A DNA stretch of 64,000 nucleotides from Paenirhizobium selenitireducens ATCC BAA-1503 (GTDB taxonomy: Bacteria; Pseudomonadota; Alphaproteobacteria; Rhizobiales; Rhizobiaceae). The position numbers and the translations under genes are program-made. Positions 23,565-32,055 of this stretch are shown here, piece by piece. The notes beneath the pieces were generated by a model, which had not been told where the DNA came from, did no database searches, and saw nothing but the letters and a program-made list of their open reading frames with translations. Within the stretch, counting starts at the first letter, position 1, and the number at the start of each line of letters is the position of its first letter. The stretch spans positions 1 to 64,000 of the forward strand of contig NZ_JAEG01000018.1 of NCBI RefSeq assembly GCF_000518785.1. The letters run 5' to 3'.

Positions 23565-24613
23565 GGGCGGTTCGCCTCCTTGAAATGCTTGCGCAGCAAC
23601 ACGGCGAAGACCGGCGCGCCGATCAGCGCGGTCAGCACGCCGAGCGGGATTTCCGCCGAGGTCAGCGTGCGCGCCAGCGTGTCGATGAAGGTGAGATAGG
23701 CCGCGCCGATGATCGCCGAGGCCGGGATCAGCGCGCGGTGGTCCTCGCCGACGAGGATGCGTGCCGCATGCGGCACGACGAGACCGATCCAGCCGACGAT
23801 GCCGGCGACCGCGACCGAGGTTCCGGTCATTAGCGAGATGGCGATGAAGATGTACCAGCGTTCGCGGTCGGGATTGACGCCGAGCGACCGCGCCTCGCTG
23901 TCTTCGAGCGCCAAAAGGTTCAGCCGGTAGCGCAGCGCAAAGACGATGACGAGCCCGATCGCCATGCCGGGAATGGCAAGGCCGAGTCTGGCCCAGGTGG
24001 CGGTGGCAAACGAGCCCATCAGCCAGTAGACGATGGCCGGCAGCGAAGTATTGGGGTCGGCGATGAACTGGATGATCGAAACCAGCGCCCCGAACAGCGC
24101 GCCGATCACCATGCCCGAGAGGATGACGGTGATGACTTCGGTGCGCCCGTTGATGCGGGCAAGCGCGCCGACCAGGATCAGCGCGGAGAGGCCGAAGACG
24201 AAGGCAAGCCCCAGAAGCACGACGCCGGAATAGCCGAACAGCAGCGCCATCGCGCCGCCGAAGGCCGCGCCCTGGCTGATGCCGAGCACCTGCGGCGAGA
24301 CGAGCGGATTGCGGAACACGCCCTGGAGGGCCGCCCCGCCGACAGCGAGTGCTGCGCCGGAAAGGGCGGCGAGCAGCACGCGCGGCAGGCGCACCAGAAG
24401 CACGATGCGCTCGTCCATCTGGGCCGGTGCGAGGCCGGGGTTCAGGGCCCCGGCCACCAGAATGTCGATGATGCGCGGCACGCTGACGGAGAACCGGCCG
24501 GCGCCGATGGCAAAGAGCATCGAGGCCACAAGCGCGATGAGGAGGGCGCCGAACACGCCGATCCGCATCACCGAGACGCCGCGCCGAACCGGCTCCGCCA
24601 CCACCGCACTCAT
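23561..24613 (-). CDS. FecCD-family ABC transporter permease
   Basis: 350 aa from ATG 24613; the stop of the binding-protein gene overlaps this start (TGATG). About ten transmembrane helices. FecCD hallmarks include RLPRVLLAALSGAALAVGGAALQGVFRNPLVSPQVLGISQGAAFGGAMALLFG, then TGTSVAVAGIVGWIGLVVPHAARILVGEDHRALIPASAIIGA and IPLGVLTALIGAPVFAVLLRK. It forms the membrane pore of a siderophore/haem/B12-type importer, probably as a homodimer since only one permease gene is present. Confidence 0.93.
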   Translation of the reverse strand: MSAVVAEPVRRGVSVMRIGVFGALLIALVASMLFAIGAGRFSVSVPRIIDILVAGALNPGLAPAQMDERIVLLVRLPRVLLAALSGAALAVGGAALQGVFRNPLVSPQVLGISQGAAFGGAMALLFGYSGVVLLGLAFVFGLSALILVGALARINGRTEVITVILSGMVIGALFGALVSIIQFIADPNTSLPAIVYWLMGSFATATWARLGLAIPGMAIGLVIVFALRYRLNLLALEDSEARSLGVNPDRERWYIFIAISLMTGTSVAVAGIVGWIGLVVPHAARILVGEDHRALIPASAIIGAAYLTFIDTLARTLTSAEIPLGVLTALIGAPVFAVLLRKHFKEANRP

Positions 24614-25692
24614 CACTTGGCCTTGAACTGGGCGTAGTTGGTGGCGTCGCCCTGCATCTGCGTCCACAGGATGCCGTCGATGTCGTCTTCGCCGAGGTCG
24701 TAATTGTAGAGCGCCTTGTAGGCCTTCTTCATCTCGGCCCGCAGGTCGTACTGGAAGACGTCCGGATGCAGGAGATTGGCCAGCCACATCCAGGTCAGCG
24801 GGCTTTCCTGGCTCGGCGGATCCCAGCGATAGCCGCCGAGCGGCATCTTGTAGACCTTTTTCTCCTGCGCGGCCTTGGTCAGCGACAGAATCGGATCATT
24901 GTAGATCCGGTCGATGCCGAGCTTGGCTTCGAAGCTGTTCAGGAGGATGACGTCCGGGTTCCATTCGGCGATCTGCTCGGGGCTGATCGTCGTGCCGTTG
25001 CCCTCGACGGAGGCCGAGGCGTTCACCCCGCCGACGAGGTCGATATACCAGGCATTGTAGTTGCCCTTGTTGCCGGAGGCGGTGAGGTTTTCCAGTGCGC
25101 GGCCGAGATAGAGCACCTTCGGGCGCTGGTCGGCCGGAACGGCCTTGGCCTTGTCCGCCAGATCCTTGGCGACGACGTCGCGCCAGCCGTTGATCTCGGC
25201 GGCCCGGTCCGCCTTGCCCATCGCGGTCGCCACCATGTTCTGGTAGTAGCGGGCCTTCTCCTCGGTGCCGTAGGAGATGAGCGCGACGTTGAGCCCCGCA
25301 TTGGTGATCGGATCGACCAGATCGGCGCCGTAATCGGCCCACTGGATGACCAGCTCCGGATTGGTCGCCGCCAGTTCCTCGACATTCGGAATGAAGTTCG
25401 GCGCGGTGATGTCGGAGGGAATGTCCTTGGCCTCAGGGAAGATCTTGCCCAGCACGCCCTCGACGATTGCCGACTTGGCGGTCGGGTTCATGCCCACCAG
25501 CTTTGAAGTGCCGCCGTCCATGGCGATGATGGTGGAAGCCATCGGGATCGGGATCGAGGCGATGCGTTCGGCCGCCTTCGGCAGCGTGACGGTCCGGCCG
25601 GCCTGGTCGGTGAGAGTAATCGGATCGGCAAATGCCGCGCCGGCAAGGCCGAGAACGGCTGCCAGGCTGAGGGGGAGGCGATAAAGGGGCAT
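24613..25692 (-). CDS. Periplasmic substrate-binding protein of FecCD-type ABC importer
   Basis: 359 aa with a signal peptide (MPLYRLPLSLAAVLGLAGAAFA-DP) and the cluster A-8 (TroA/FepB-like) binding fold. TLTDQAGRTVTLPKAAERIASIPIPMASTIIAMDGG opens the mature protein, and NPELVIQWADYGADLVDPI and NPDVILLNSFEAKLG are the two beta-strand hinges. GGYRWDPPSQESPLTWMWLANLLHP is a recognisable family segment. The ligand cannot be read from sequence; iron-chelate is favoured by the TGA-N9-TCA site upstream. AAAGG precedes the ATG. It is the first gene of the operon. Confidence 0.9.
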   Translation of the reverse strand: MPLYRLPLSLAAVLGLAGAAFADPITLTDQAGRTVTLPKAAERIASIPIPMASTIIAMDGGTSKLVGMNPTAKSAIVEGVLGKIFPEAKDIPSDITAPNFIPNVEELAATNPELVIQWADYGADLVDPITNAGLNVALISYGTEEKARYYQNMVATAMGKADRAAEINGWRDVVAKDLADKAKAVPADQRPKVLYLGRALENLTASGNKGNYNAWYIDLVGGVNASASVEGNGTTISPEQIAEWNPDVILLNSFEAKLGIDRIYNDPILSLTKAAQEKKVYKMPLGGYRWDPPSQESPLTWMWLANLLHPDVFQYDLRAEMKKAYKALYNYDLGEDDIDGILWTQMQGDATNYAQFKAK

Positions 25693-25753
25693 CGGAAGCC
25701 TTTCGCAAAGTGGAGTAAAAAAGTCTTAATTCGATGCGCTCAGATCGCAAACA

Positions 25754-25768
25754 TGACTGCATGTGTCA
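25754..25768 (-). promoter_or_regulatory. TGA-N9-TCA site upstream of ABC operon (candidate RirA iron-responsive operator)
   Basis: TGA-CTGCATGTG-TCA lies 62-76 bases upstream of the substrate-binding protein start and overlaps a TTGACA hexamer (25769-25764, minus strand). TGA-N9-TCA is the reported iron-responsive-operator pattern in Rhizobium. The motif is short, so chance occurrence is possible. An overlapping ACATG-N4-CATGT dyad is also present at 25751-25764. Confidence 0.4.
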
Positions 25769-25844
25769 AGATATAAACTCGACGGATCCCCCCGCGAATT
25801 TGTGGGTATCCCGACGTCCCGGGTCGAGCCGGGGAGTGGCGGCG

Positions 25845-26004
25845 CCAAAGGCCACAGGATGGCCCGTTCGGAGCTTGTTTCGATCAGCCCAACGACCTGC
25901 CGATCGGTGCGCCGGCCGAGACGATAGAGATCAACATGCGCTGGGCGTTCGGCGCGCGGGACCTGCCGTCCCTGCGGGAGCCCAGGGACGGCATCCTGAT
26001 GTGA
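25845..26004 (+). pseudogene. Possible 3' remnant of an unidentified gene
   Basis: One frame ending at TGA 26002-26004 reads as normal protein (...GPFGACFDQPNDLPIGAP, then ETIEINMRWAFGARDLPSLR) without a start codon or upstream coding continuation. It looks like the last 50 residues of a lost gene. I do not recognise the family. The rest of the 25693-26097 gap holds the promoter region of the ABC operon and nothing else I can identify. Confidence 0.3.
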
Positions 26005-26097
26005 TGCTGCGCGTGATTCGTTCGAAGGCGCTCAAACAGCCTTTCCTGATGCGTTTATGATTCCTAAACGCATGACTGCTACATCTGGCGTGTCTGA

Positions 26098-28128
26098 ATG
26101 GATCCGGTTGCGATCCCGCGTGGCATGAGGGCTGGTTCAAGACACGGTGCTTTCGATCTTTCTGTCACCTTGTGGACCGTCATGACTCTCATGCCCCATA
26201 CCCGACGCCCGGCGGCGGCAGCGATCCCTGGATCGGATGCCGATATCGCGGAACTTCCGCCGGAGTCGATCCGCGACGGGATGGCGCGCGCCTTCGGCCC
26301 GATCATCCGCGGCTTCCTGGTTCCGGTCTTCGTCTTCTATGTGAGCATCGGCATACCGCATCTCATGCTGCGATCGCCTGCGGACGCCGCCCTGCTGTTC
26401 TCGCTGTCGGCAGCGACGGCGGCGGTCGCGTTTTTCTTTCGCCGGTCACTGCGGCTGAAGGACGCTGGCTTTTCAAGGCTCGAGCTGATCGGCTTCGTCG
26501 TGCTGATGCTGATCTATCTCAACACCTGCGCCTTGCTCTACGTCGACTTCCACCCGGCGAACCTGATCTATTTCCTGCTGCTGATGATGCTGGCCTCCGC
26601 GGTCGGCATCAGCATCCGCGTGGTGACGGGGGTGAGCTTCATTACGCTGGCCACGATGCTGGCACTCGCCTACGCCCTCGGCAGCGAGGCTTTCTTCTAC
26701 TATTCCTTCGTCAGTCTCGCCGGAGCCTTCAGCGCGGTCGGCCTGGCCATATTGATGCGCGGTGCGGTCCTGAAGGCGGTTCGTTCGCGCCTGCTGGCCG
26801 AGCGCCTGCGCGAACGCGCCGAGCAGCAGGCGGATTTTGACGCGTTGACCGGACTGCCCAACCGCCGCAACTTCTTCGCCACCCTCGAGCAACTGATCGG
26901 CGGCAATCCCGTGCCTGGCGCCGGCGTGCAGGTTGGGATCATCGATCTCGACGGCTTCAAGCCGGTCAACGATCTCTACGGCCATGCGGTTGGCGACGAC
27001 CTGCTGGTCGAGGTCGGCCGGCGCATCCGCCGCGCCTGTCCGCCCGATTATCTGGTGGCCCGTCTTGGCGGCGACGAGTTCGCGCTTGCCGTCAACCGAC
27101 CGTTTTCCGAAGATGGGCTCGTCTTTCTCGGTTCATCGATCTGTGACGCGCTGCGCCGGCCGTTCGTCATTTCCGGCATCAGCATTTCGATCTCGGCCTC
27201 GGTGGGCTTTGCTCGCCATCCGCAGAATGGCCGGACCGTGCGCGAGATCTATGAGCGGGCCGACCATGCCCTCTACCAGGCCAAGCGCTCGACCCGGGGC
27301 GATGTCATGATCTTCTCGGCGCGGCACGAGGCGGAGATGAACGATCTCGGGCGGATCGAGCAGACCTTGCGCGGCGTCGATCTCGTGCGGGAATTCTCGG
27401 TGGCCTTCCAGCCGCAATTCGACGTCATGCAGCAACGCATATCGGGCTTCGAGGCTCTGGCGCGCTGGGACAGCCCGGCACTCGGCACGGTCAGCCCCAC
27501 CCTGTTCATCGCCGCTGCGGAACGCACCGGCCTGATGGAACGCATCACCGGCATTCTCCTGGAAAAGGCACTGGCCGCGGCGCGAACCTGGCCGGACAAC
27601 GTATCGCTGTCCTTCAACCTCTCGGCCCTCGACCTCGTCTCCAGTCGTTCGATCGACAATATTTCCCGCATCGTCCGCGCAAGCGGCATCGATCCGCAGC
27701 GCCTGACCTTCGAGATCACGGAGACGGCCGTAATGACCGATTTCGAGCGCGCAAGGCTTTCGCTCGTGGTGCTGGCGGGCATGGGCTGCCGCATCGCGCT
27801 CGACGATTTCGGCTCCGGCTATTCGAGCTTTGCCTATATCCACCGGTTCCCGCTGCACCGGATCAAGACTGACCGCTGCTTCGTCACCCGACTTGCCGAG
27901 GACGATGCCGTCGGCCACAACATCCTGAAGGCGATCGCCGACCTTTCCGCCGATCTGGGGCTGGAATGCCTGGCGGAGGGAGTCGAGACGAAAGAGGAAT
28001 TGCGGACCGTGCAGTCGGCCGGCATCCGCTACATCCAGGGCTATCTGTTTGGCAAGCCGATGAGCACGGCCGAGGCCGGCGAACGCCTGGCCGGTGAGGC
28101 CGCACTCGGCGCACGTGGCGCCGTTTGA
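26098..28128 (+). CDS. Membrane-bound GGDEF-EAL bifunctional cyclic-di-GMP protein
   Basis: Up to 676 aa; the start is uncertain, and ATG 26182 (MTLMPHTRRP) is an alternative. Residues about 75-225 form five to six transmembrane helices as a sensor. The GGDEF domain follows (DFDALTGLPNRRNFF, then RLGGDEFAL) and is intact. The inhibitory I-site RxxD is replaced by CPPD, so product inhibition is probably absent. The EAL domain is also intact: GFEALARW, FNLSALDL, FEITETAVM, LDDFGSGYSSF, KTDRCF and AEGVET. Both diguanylate cyclase and phosphodiesterase activity are therefore possible. It is a single gene. It faces the sulfide:quinone oxidoreductase tail to tail. Confidence 0.9.
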   Translation: MDPVAIPRGMRAGSRHGAFDLSVTLWTVMTLMPHTRRPAAAAIPGSDADIAELPPESIRDGMARAFGPIIRGFLVPVFVFYVSIGIPHLMLRSPADAALLFSLSAATAAVAFFFRRSLRLKDAGFSRLELIGFVVLMLIYLNTCALLYVDFHPANLIYFLLLMMLASAVGISIRVVTGVSFITLATMLALAYALGSEAFFYYSFVSLAGAFSAVGLAILMRGAVLKAVRSRLLAERLRERAEQQADFDALTGLPNRRNFFATLEQLIGGNPVPGAGVQVGIIDLDGFKPVNDLYGHAVGDDLLVEVGRRIRRACPPDYLVARLGGDEFALAVNRPFSEDGLVFLGSSICDALRRPFVISGISISISASVGFARHPQNGRTVREIYERADHALYQAKRSTRGDVMIFSARHEAEMNDLGRIEQTLRGVDLVREFSVAFQPQFDVMQQRISGFEALARWDSPALGTVSPTLFIAAAERTGLMERITGILLEKALAAARTWPDNVSLSFNLSALDLVSSRSIDNISRIVRASGIDPQRLTFEITETAVMTDFERARLSLVVLAGMGCRIALDDFGSGYSSFAYIHRFPLHRIKTDRCFVTRLAEDDAVGHNILKAIADLSADLGLECLAEGVETKEELRTVQSAGIRYIQGYLFGKPMSTAEAGERLAGEAALGARGAV

Positions 28129-28211
28129 GCCGATTGCCGGCCCGCGTCGGCCGGTCGGCATCTTCACCGTGCGCCACGTCTCCCGAGGGGGAGACGTGGC
28201 AGGCAAAGACA

Positions 28212-29498
28212 TCAGTCGTCGAACTTGACGGCCTTCAGCTTGTCGATGCCGAGGACCTGCAGTGCCAGCTTTTCGTAGAAGGGCTCGGCCATGCCGCTCT
28301 TGATCTTGTGCAGGAAGTATTTCTCGAAGCCGATCTTGGCGGCATGCACCCACTTGCCCTGCGACGACCAGTTGACGTTGCGCGGCGGGATCTGCGGCTG
28401 GGCCACGAAGGCGATGCCCCCGTCGCCGAAGTCGGCCAGGCACACCGCATTCCAGCTGCCCTCGGCATTCGGCTTTTCGCCGCGCACCAGCCTGGCGATG
28501 TTCTTGGCGGTCGCCGTCACCATGCTCTCGATCATGAAGCCCGTCTTCGGCACGCCGACCGGAACCGGCGTCTTGCCGGTAGGCGCGATCGCCACGCAGA
28601 CGCCGACGGCAAAGACGTTCTGGTACTTGCCGTTCTGCTGGTGCTTGTCGACCAGGATGAAGCCGCGCGGATTGGTCAGCCCCTCGATGTCGCGCACCGC
28701 CTCGACGCCGCGGAAGGCCGGCAGCATCATCGTGTAGGCGGATGCGACCTCGTGGATCGTCTTGGTCGAGCCGTCCTCGTTGACCTCCTCGACCGTCACC
28801 TTGTCGGCCTCGAACTTCTGCACCTTGGAATTGCAGATCCACTTGATGTGCTTGGAGCGCATCGCGCTTTCGAGCAGGCCCTTGGTGTCGCCCACCCCGT
28901 CGAGGCCGAGATGGCCGATATAGGGTTCGGAGGTGACGAAGGTCATCGGCACCTTGTCGCGCACCTTGGCGTCGCGCAGGGCCTTTTCCAGGATGAAGGC
29001 GAATTCATAGGCCGGGCCGTAGCAGGATGCGCCCTGCACGGCGCCGATCACGACCGGACCCGGCTTGGCGACCAGCTTGTCGAAGGCGTCCTTGGCCGAC
29101 AGCGCATGGTCGATATGGCAGACCGACTGGGTGTTGGCCGCGGGCCCGAAGCCGGGGATCTCGTCGAAGGCGAGTTCCGGGCCGGTGGCGATGACCAGGT
29201 AGTCGTAGTCGACGAACGTGCCGTCCATGAGTTCGATGCGGTTGTCGGCGGCGTGCAGGCGCTTGGCACCCTGCGGATAGAGGCCGATGTCGCGCTTCTT
29301 GCAGGCCGGCTCGAGGTCGACTTCGATGCTGGCGCGGTCGCGCCAGCCGACGGCCACCCACGGGTTGGACGGGACGAAGGAATATTTCGAGCCCTTGTTG
29401 ATGATGCTGACCCTGTCGCCTTGCGACAGGTTGTCCCTCAATTCATAGGCCATGATGGTACCGCCAAGACCGGCACCGAGAACGACGACATGCGCCAT
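28212..29498 (-). CDS. sqr: Type I sulfide:quinone oxidoreductase
   Basis: 428 aa from ATG 29498 with GGGAGGTT seven bases upstream. It aligns closely with Acidithiobacillus SQR: MAHVVVLGAGLGGT (FAD), FVPSNPWVAVGWR, ATGPELAF, TSEPYIGHLGLDGVGD, PVPVGVPKTGFMIE. All three catalytic cysteines are present: Cys127 (SVCHIDH), Cys159 (GASCYGPAYEF) and Cys353 (NAVCLADFG). The C-terminal WVHAAKIGFEKYFLHKIKSG is the amphipathic membrane-binding end. The enzyme oxidises sulfide to polysulfide/persulfide and reduces ubiquinone at the inner membrane. It appears monocistronic, behind a very AT-rich control region. Confidence 0.95.
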   Translation of the reverse strand: MAHVVVLGAGLGGTIMAYELRDNLSQGDRVSIINKGSKYSFVPSNPWVAVGWRDRASIEVDLEPACKKRDIGLYPQGAKRLHAADNRIELMDGTFVDYDYLVIATGPELAFDEIPGFGPAANTQSVCHIDHALSAKDAFDKLVAKPGPVVIGAVQGASCYGPAYEFAFILEKALRDAKVRDKVPMTFVTSEPYIGHLGLDGVGDTKGLLESAMRSKHIKWICNSKVQKFEADKVTVEEVNEDGSTKTIHEVASAYTMMLPAFRGVEAVRDIEGLTNPRGFILVDKHQQNGKYQNVFAVGVCVAIAPTGKTPVPVGVPKTGFMIESMVTATAKNIARLVRGEKPNAEGSWNAVCLADFGDGGIAFVAQPQIPPRNVNWSSQGKWVHAAKIGFEKYFLHKIKSGMAEPFYEKLALQVLGIDKLKAVKFDD

Positions 29499-29520
29499 GA
29501 AGCAACCTCCCATTTGCTGC

Positions 29521-29585
29521 AGAAAAATATATATTAAACAGTATATACGAAGCTTCGTAGATATAATTTGATGTTTGTCAATTTT
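29521..29585 (-). promoter_or_regulatory. AT-rich control region of sqr with TACGAAGCTTCGTA palindrome
   Basis: The 65 bases upstream of sqr are strongly AT-rich in a GC-rich genome. They contain ATATATATT and GTATATAC runs, the perfect 14-bp palindrome TACGAAGCTTCGTA at 29546-29559, and TTGATGTTTGTCAA at 29568-29581, one mismatch from an FNR box. Which protein binds is unknown; a sulfide-responsive ArsR repressor and/or FNR are candidates. Confidence 0.45.
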
Positions 29586-29661
29586 TGTAGAAATATTATG
29601 CCTCGCTGTCGGGCGGGGCCAATGGCAGCAGAAGGGTTGAGAAATCGGGGCGGGAAGGGCG

Positions 29662-30804
29662 TTATCCGGGGAGTTTCGGCTGAACGCGGCTCTGCGGCAA
29701 CATCTCGTTGGCGATGGTCATGGCGATCAGCGACAGCGGCACGGCCAGCACGGCACCCACCGCGCCCCACATCCAGGTCCAGAAGACGATGGCGACGAAC
29801 ACCATGAAGGGGTTGATCTCCAGCCGGCGCCCCATGACCGCTGGCGTCACCAGGTTCTCCATGATCGCATGCACGGTGAAGAAGGCGAGGGCAGGCGCCA
29901 GCGCCACCAGCAGCCCGTCATGGGTGAGCAGGCCCGAGATCGCCAGCGACAGCGTCATCACTGCGATGCCGAGATAGGGCACGAAGCTCGACAGAAAGGC
30001 GAACAGGCCCCACAGCCCCGGCATCGGCAAGCCGCCCGCCCAGGCGATCAGCGTCATCACCACGCCCGCCGCCGCATAGAGCAGGGTCGCGGTGGCGAAG
30101 TAGAAACCAAGCGATTGCTCGATCGAATTGAGGATGCGGATCGCCGAAAGACGCCGGCCGCGATCGTTGAAGGCAATGATCAGGGCGCGGCGCAGCGCCA
30201 GCCGGCTGCCGAGGAAGAAGACCAGCGCGCCGAAGAAGATCAGGCCCTGCACCAGCGCCGGCGTCACGCGCGTCGCCAGTGTCGAGAGCACGGCGCCCAT
30301 GTTCTCGATCAGCGCTTCCGGGGTCAGCGGGCCGGAGCGGAATGTCGCGGCGGTGACGTTCAGCCACTCGAAGCGCTCCAGATAGGGCAACATGCGCTCG
30401 ATGGTACGCTCGAGCATGGCCGGGGCTTCGGCCGCCAGTTCGGCAAGCGGCGTTGCCAGCGTGTTGGCGATGAAGAACAGCAGGAAGGCAAAGAGCGAGG
30501 TGAGGATCACCGCCGTTGCCATCGGCGGAATGCCGAGCCTGCCCAGCCGGTCGGCCGCCACCCCGAGGATCAGCCCGACGACGATGGCGAGCGTGATCGG
30601 CATCAGCACGCTGGCCGTCAGATAGACGGCGGCGACGGCGAGGATGAGGAAGATCCCGATCACCGCCCAGATCAGCGCCAGGTCGAGCGCGGTCTTGCGC
30701 ACCTTGATCCGGTGGGGCGTCTTGCGGCGCGCGCGTTCGGCGGCCCAGGCGGCGTTCTCCATCGCCTCGCGGCCGCTCGCCGGTCCGTGCGCCCTGTCGT
30801 TCAT
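29662..30804 (-). CDS. AI-2E family (PerM/UPF0118) membrane transporter
   Basis: 380 aa with seven to eight hydrophobic segments. A basic N-terminal region (RARRKTPHRIKVRK) precedes two helices. A long amphipathic stretch follows, then the family's conserved C-terminal half: FLSSFVPYLGIAVMTLSLAISGL, FFTVHAIMENLVTPAVMGRRLEINPFMVFVAIVFWTWMWGAVGAVLAVPL. The last block is diagnostic. Members include the E. coli AI-2 exporter TqsA and Na/H antiporters; the substrate here is unknown. It is a single gene, 163 bases from sqr on the same strand. Confidence 0.9.
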   Translation of the reverse strand: MNDRAHGPASGREAMENAAWAAERARRKTPHRIKVRKTALDLALIWAVIGIFLILAVAAVYLTASVLMPITLAIVVGLILGVAADRLGRLGIPPMATAVILTSLFAFLLFFIANTLATPLAELAAEAPAMLERTIERMLPYLERFEWLNVTAATFRSGPLTPEALIENMGAVLSTLATRVTPALVQGLIFFGALVFFLGSRLALRRALIIAFNDRGRRLSAIRILNSIEQSLGFYFATATLLYAAAGVVMTLIAWAGGLPMPGLWGLFAFLSSFVPYLGIAVMTLSLAISGLLTHDGLLVALAPALAFFTVHAIMENLVTPAVMGRRLEINPFMVFVAIVFWTWMWGAVGAVLAVPLSLIAMTIANEMLPQSRVQPKLPG

Positions 30805-30921
30805 TTAGAAAGTCCCCGATGCATCTGCGCCACAACGCGGCACGGGGCGGAGTGTTCCATCGGGGGGGGCTGCGTCCATGGTGCCTCGACGGCTCCACAA
30901 GCCCGTCCGTCAGTAGGGATC

Positions 30922-30951
30922 GGGGATGCCGGGCAAGAAGCCGGCATCCCC
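30922..30951. other. Stable stem-loop between AI-2E gene and oxidoreductase end
   Basis: GGGGATGCCGG-N8-CCGGCATCCCC, an 11-bp perfect stem nine bases past the 3' end of the oxidoreductase gene. It lacks a T-run, so it may stabilise the mRNA end or act with Rho. Confidence 0.5.
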
Positions 30952-30959
30952 GGCCGTCG

Positions 30960-31949
30960 TCAATCCACGTCGATCACCAGCTTTCCTTCCGCGCCGCGGG
31001 TCTCGATCAGATCGTGCGCCTCGGCGGCGGTCGACAGGTCGAACGTCCTTTGATCGAGCTTCGGCAACAGCTTGCCTGCCTCGGCGAGCCCGGTCGCTTC
31101 CCGCAGGATTGCACCGTGATGGTCGCGGCCTTCGCCGGTCAAAAGCGGCAGGAGCGTGAACACGCCGGAATAGGTCGCCGCCTTGAAGGACAGCGGCGCC
31201 AGCGCATGCGTGCCCCAGCCGAGGCTGCTCACCACATGGCCGAAGCGCTTGGCGGCCCTGAACGCGGCGTCGAGCGAGGCGCCGCCGACCGTGTCGTAGA
31301 CGACGTCGAAACCCTGTCCGCCGGTGTGTTTCGCCACATAGGCCTCGACCTCTTCGGAGGCATAGTCGATCGGCACCGCGCCGAGGCTTCTGATGTCATC
31401 GGCCTTGCCGGCGGTATCGACGCCGTAGACGGTGGCGCCAAAAGCCCGGGCGATCTGCACGGCGATGTGGCCGACCCCGCCGCCCGCTCCGAGCACGAGT
31501 ACCGTCTGGCCGGCCTTGACGCCGACGCGGTCGACCAGGCCTTCCCAGGCGGTGATGAAGGCCAGCGGAAGCGCGGCGGCCTCGCGCAGGCTGAGCGTCG
31601 CGGGCTTCACGGCCAGAAGCCGGGCGTCGACGGCGGCATATTGGGCCAGCGATCCCTGGTTGCCGCCGACCCCGCCGGTCATGCCATAGACCTCGTCGCC
31701 GCGGCGAAAGCCGGTGACGCCCGGGCCGATTTCCTCCACCGTGCCGGCCAGGTCGATGCCGAGGATGGCCGGCAACGGCTGGCGGGCATGCGCCGCCTGG
31801 CCTGCGCGGATCTTCGTGTCGAGCGGGTTCACGCCGCTGGCCCGGATGCGCACGAGCACCTGACCTTCCGCGGCCACCGGCCGGGCGACTTCGGTCAGGC
31901 GGAAGGGCGCGCCATGGGTTTCGAGAACAAGGGCTTTCATCTGGGTCAT
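30960..31949 (-). CDS. Zinc-containing/quinone oxidoreductase (MDR family)
   Basis: 329 aa from ATG 31949, eight bases after AGGAG (an ATG at 31955 is too close to it). It has the GroES-like N-terminal domain (RIRASGVNPLDTKIRAG, LGIDLAGTVEEIGPGVTGF). The Rossmann NADPH domain follows, with VLVLGAGGGVGHIAVQIARAFGATVYGVDT and FDVVYDTVGGASLDAAF. No catalytic or structural zinc cysteines are seen, so it belongs to the zinc-free quinone reductase group. It is divergent from a LysR regulator (32056), its likely controller. Confidence 0.9.
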   Translation of the reverse strand: MTQMKALVLETHGAPFRLTEVARPVAAEGQVLVRIRASGVNPLDTKIRAGQAAHARQPLPAILGIDLAGTVEEIGPGVTGFRRGDEVYGMTGGVGGNQGSLAQYAAVDARLLAVKPATLSLREAAALPLAFITAWEGLVDRVGVKAGQTVLVLGAGGGVGHIAVQIARAFGATVYGVDTAGKADDIRSLGAVPIDYASEEVEAYVAKHTGGQGFDVVYDTVGGASLDAAFRAAKRFGHVVSSLGWGTHALAPLSFKAATYSGVFTLLPLLTGEGRDHHGAILREATGLAEAGKLLPKLDQRTFDLSTAAEAHDLIETRGAEGKLVIDVD

Positions 31950-32055
31950 TGCCATCACTCCTTTGGATTTGCGATGGGCAAAGAGTGCGCCTGAGTGGAT
32001 TGAATGGAAATCATAGAGGTGGCATGATCTCCATGCAGTCTTGTATGGGGGCCTC

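Noticed and set aside
25734-26060. 108-residue plus-strand frame from the promoter region of the ABC operon
   Set aside because: Starts in the promoter and does not use the frame that reads as protein; only a short remnant in another frame (25845-26004) is plausible.
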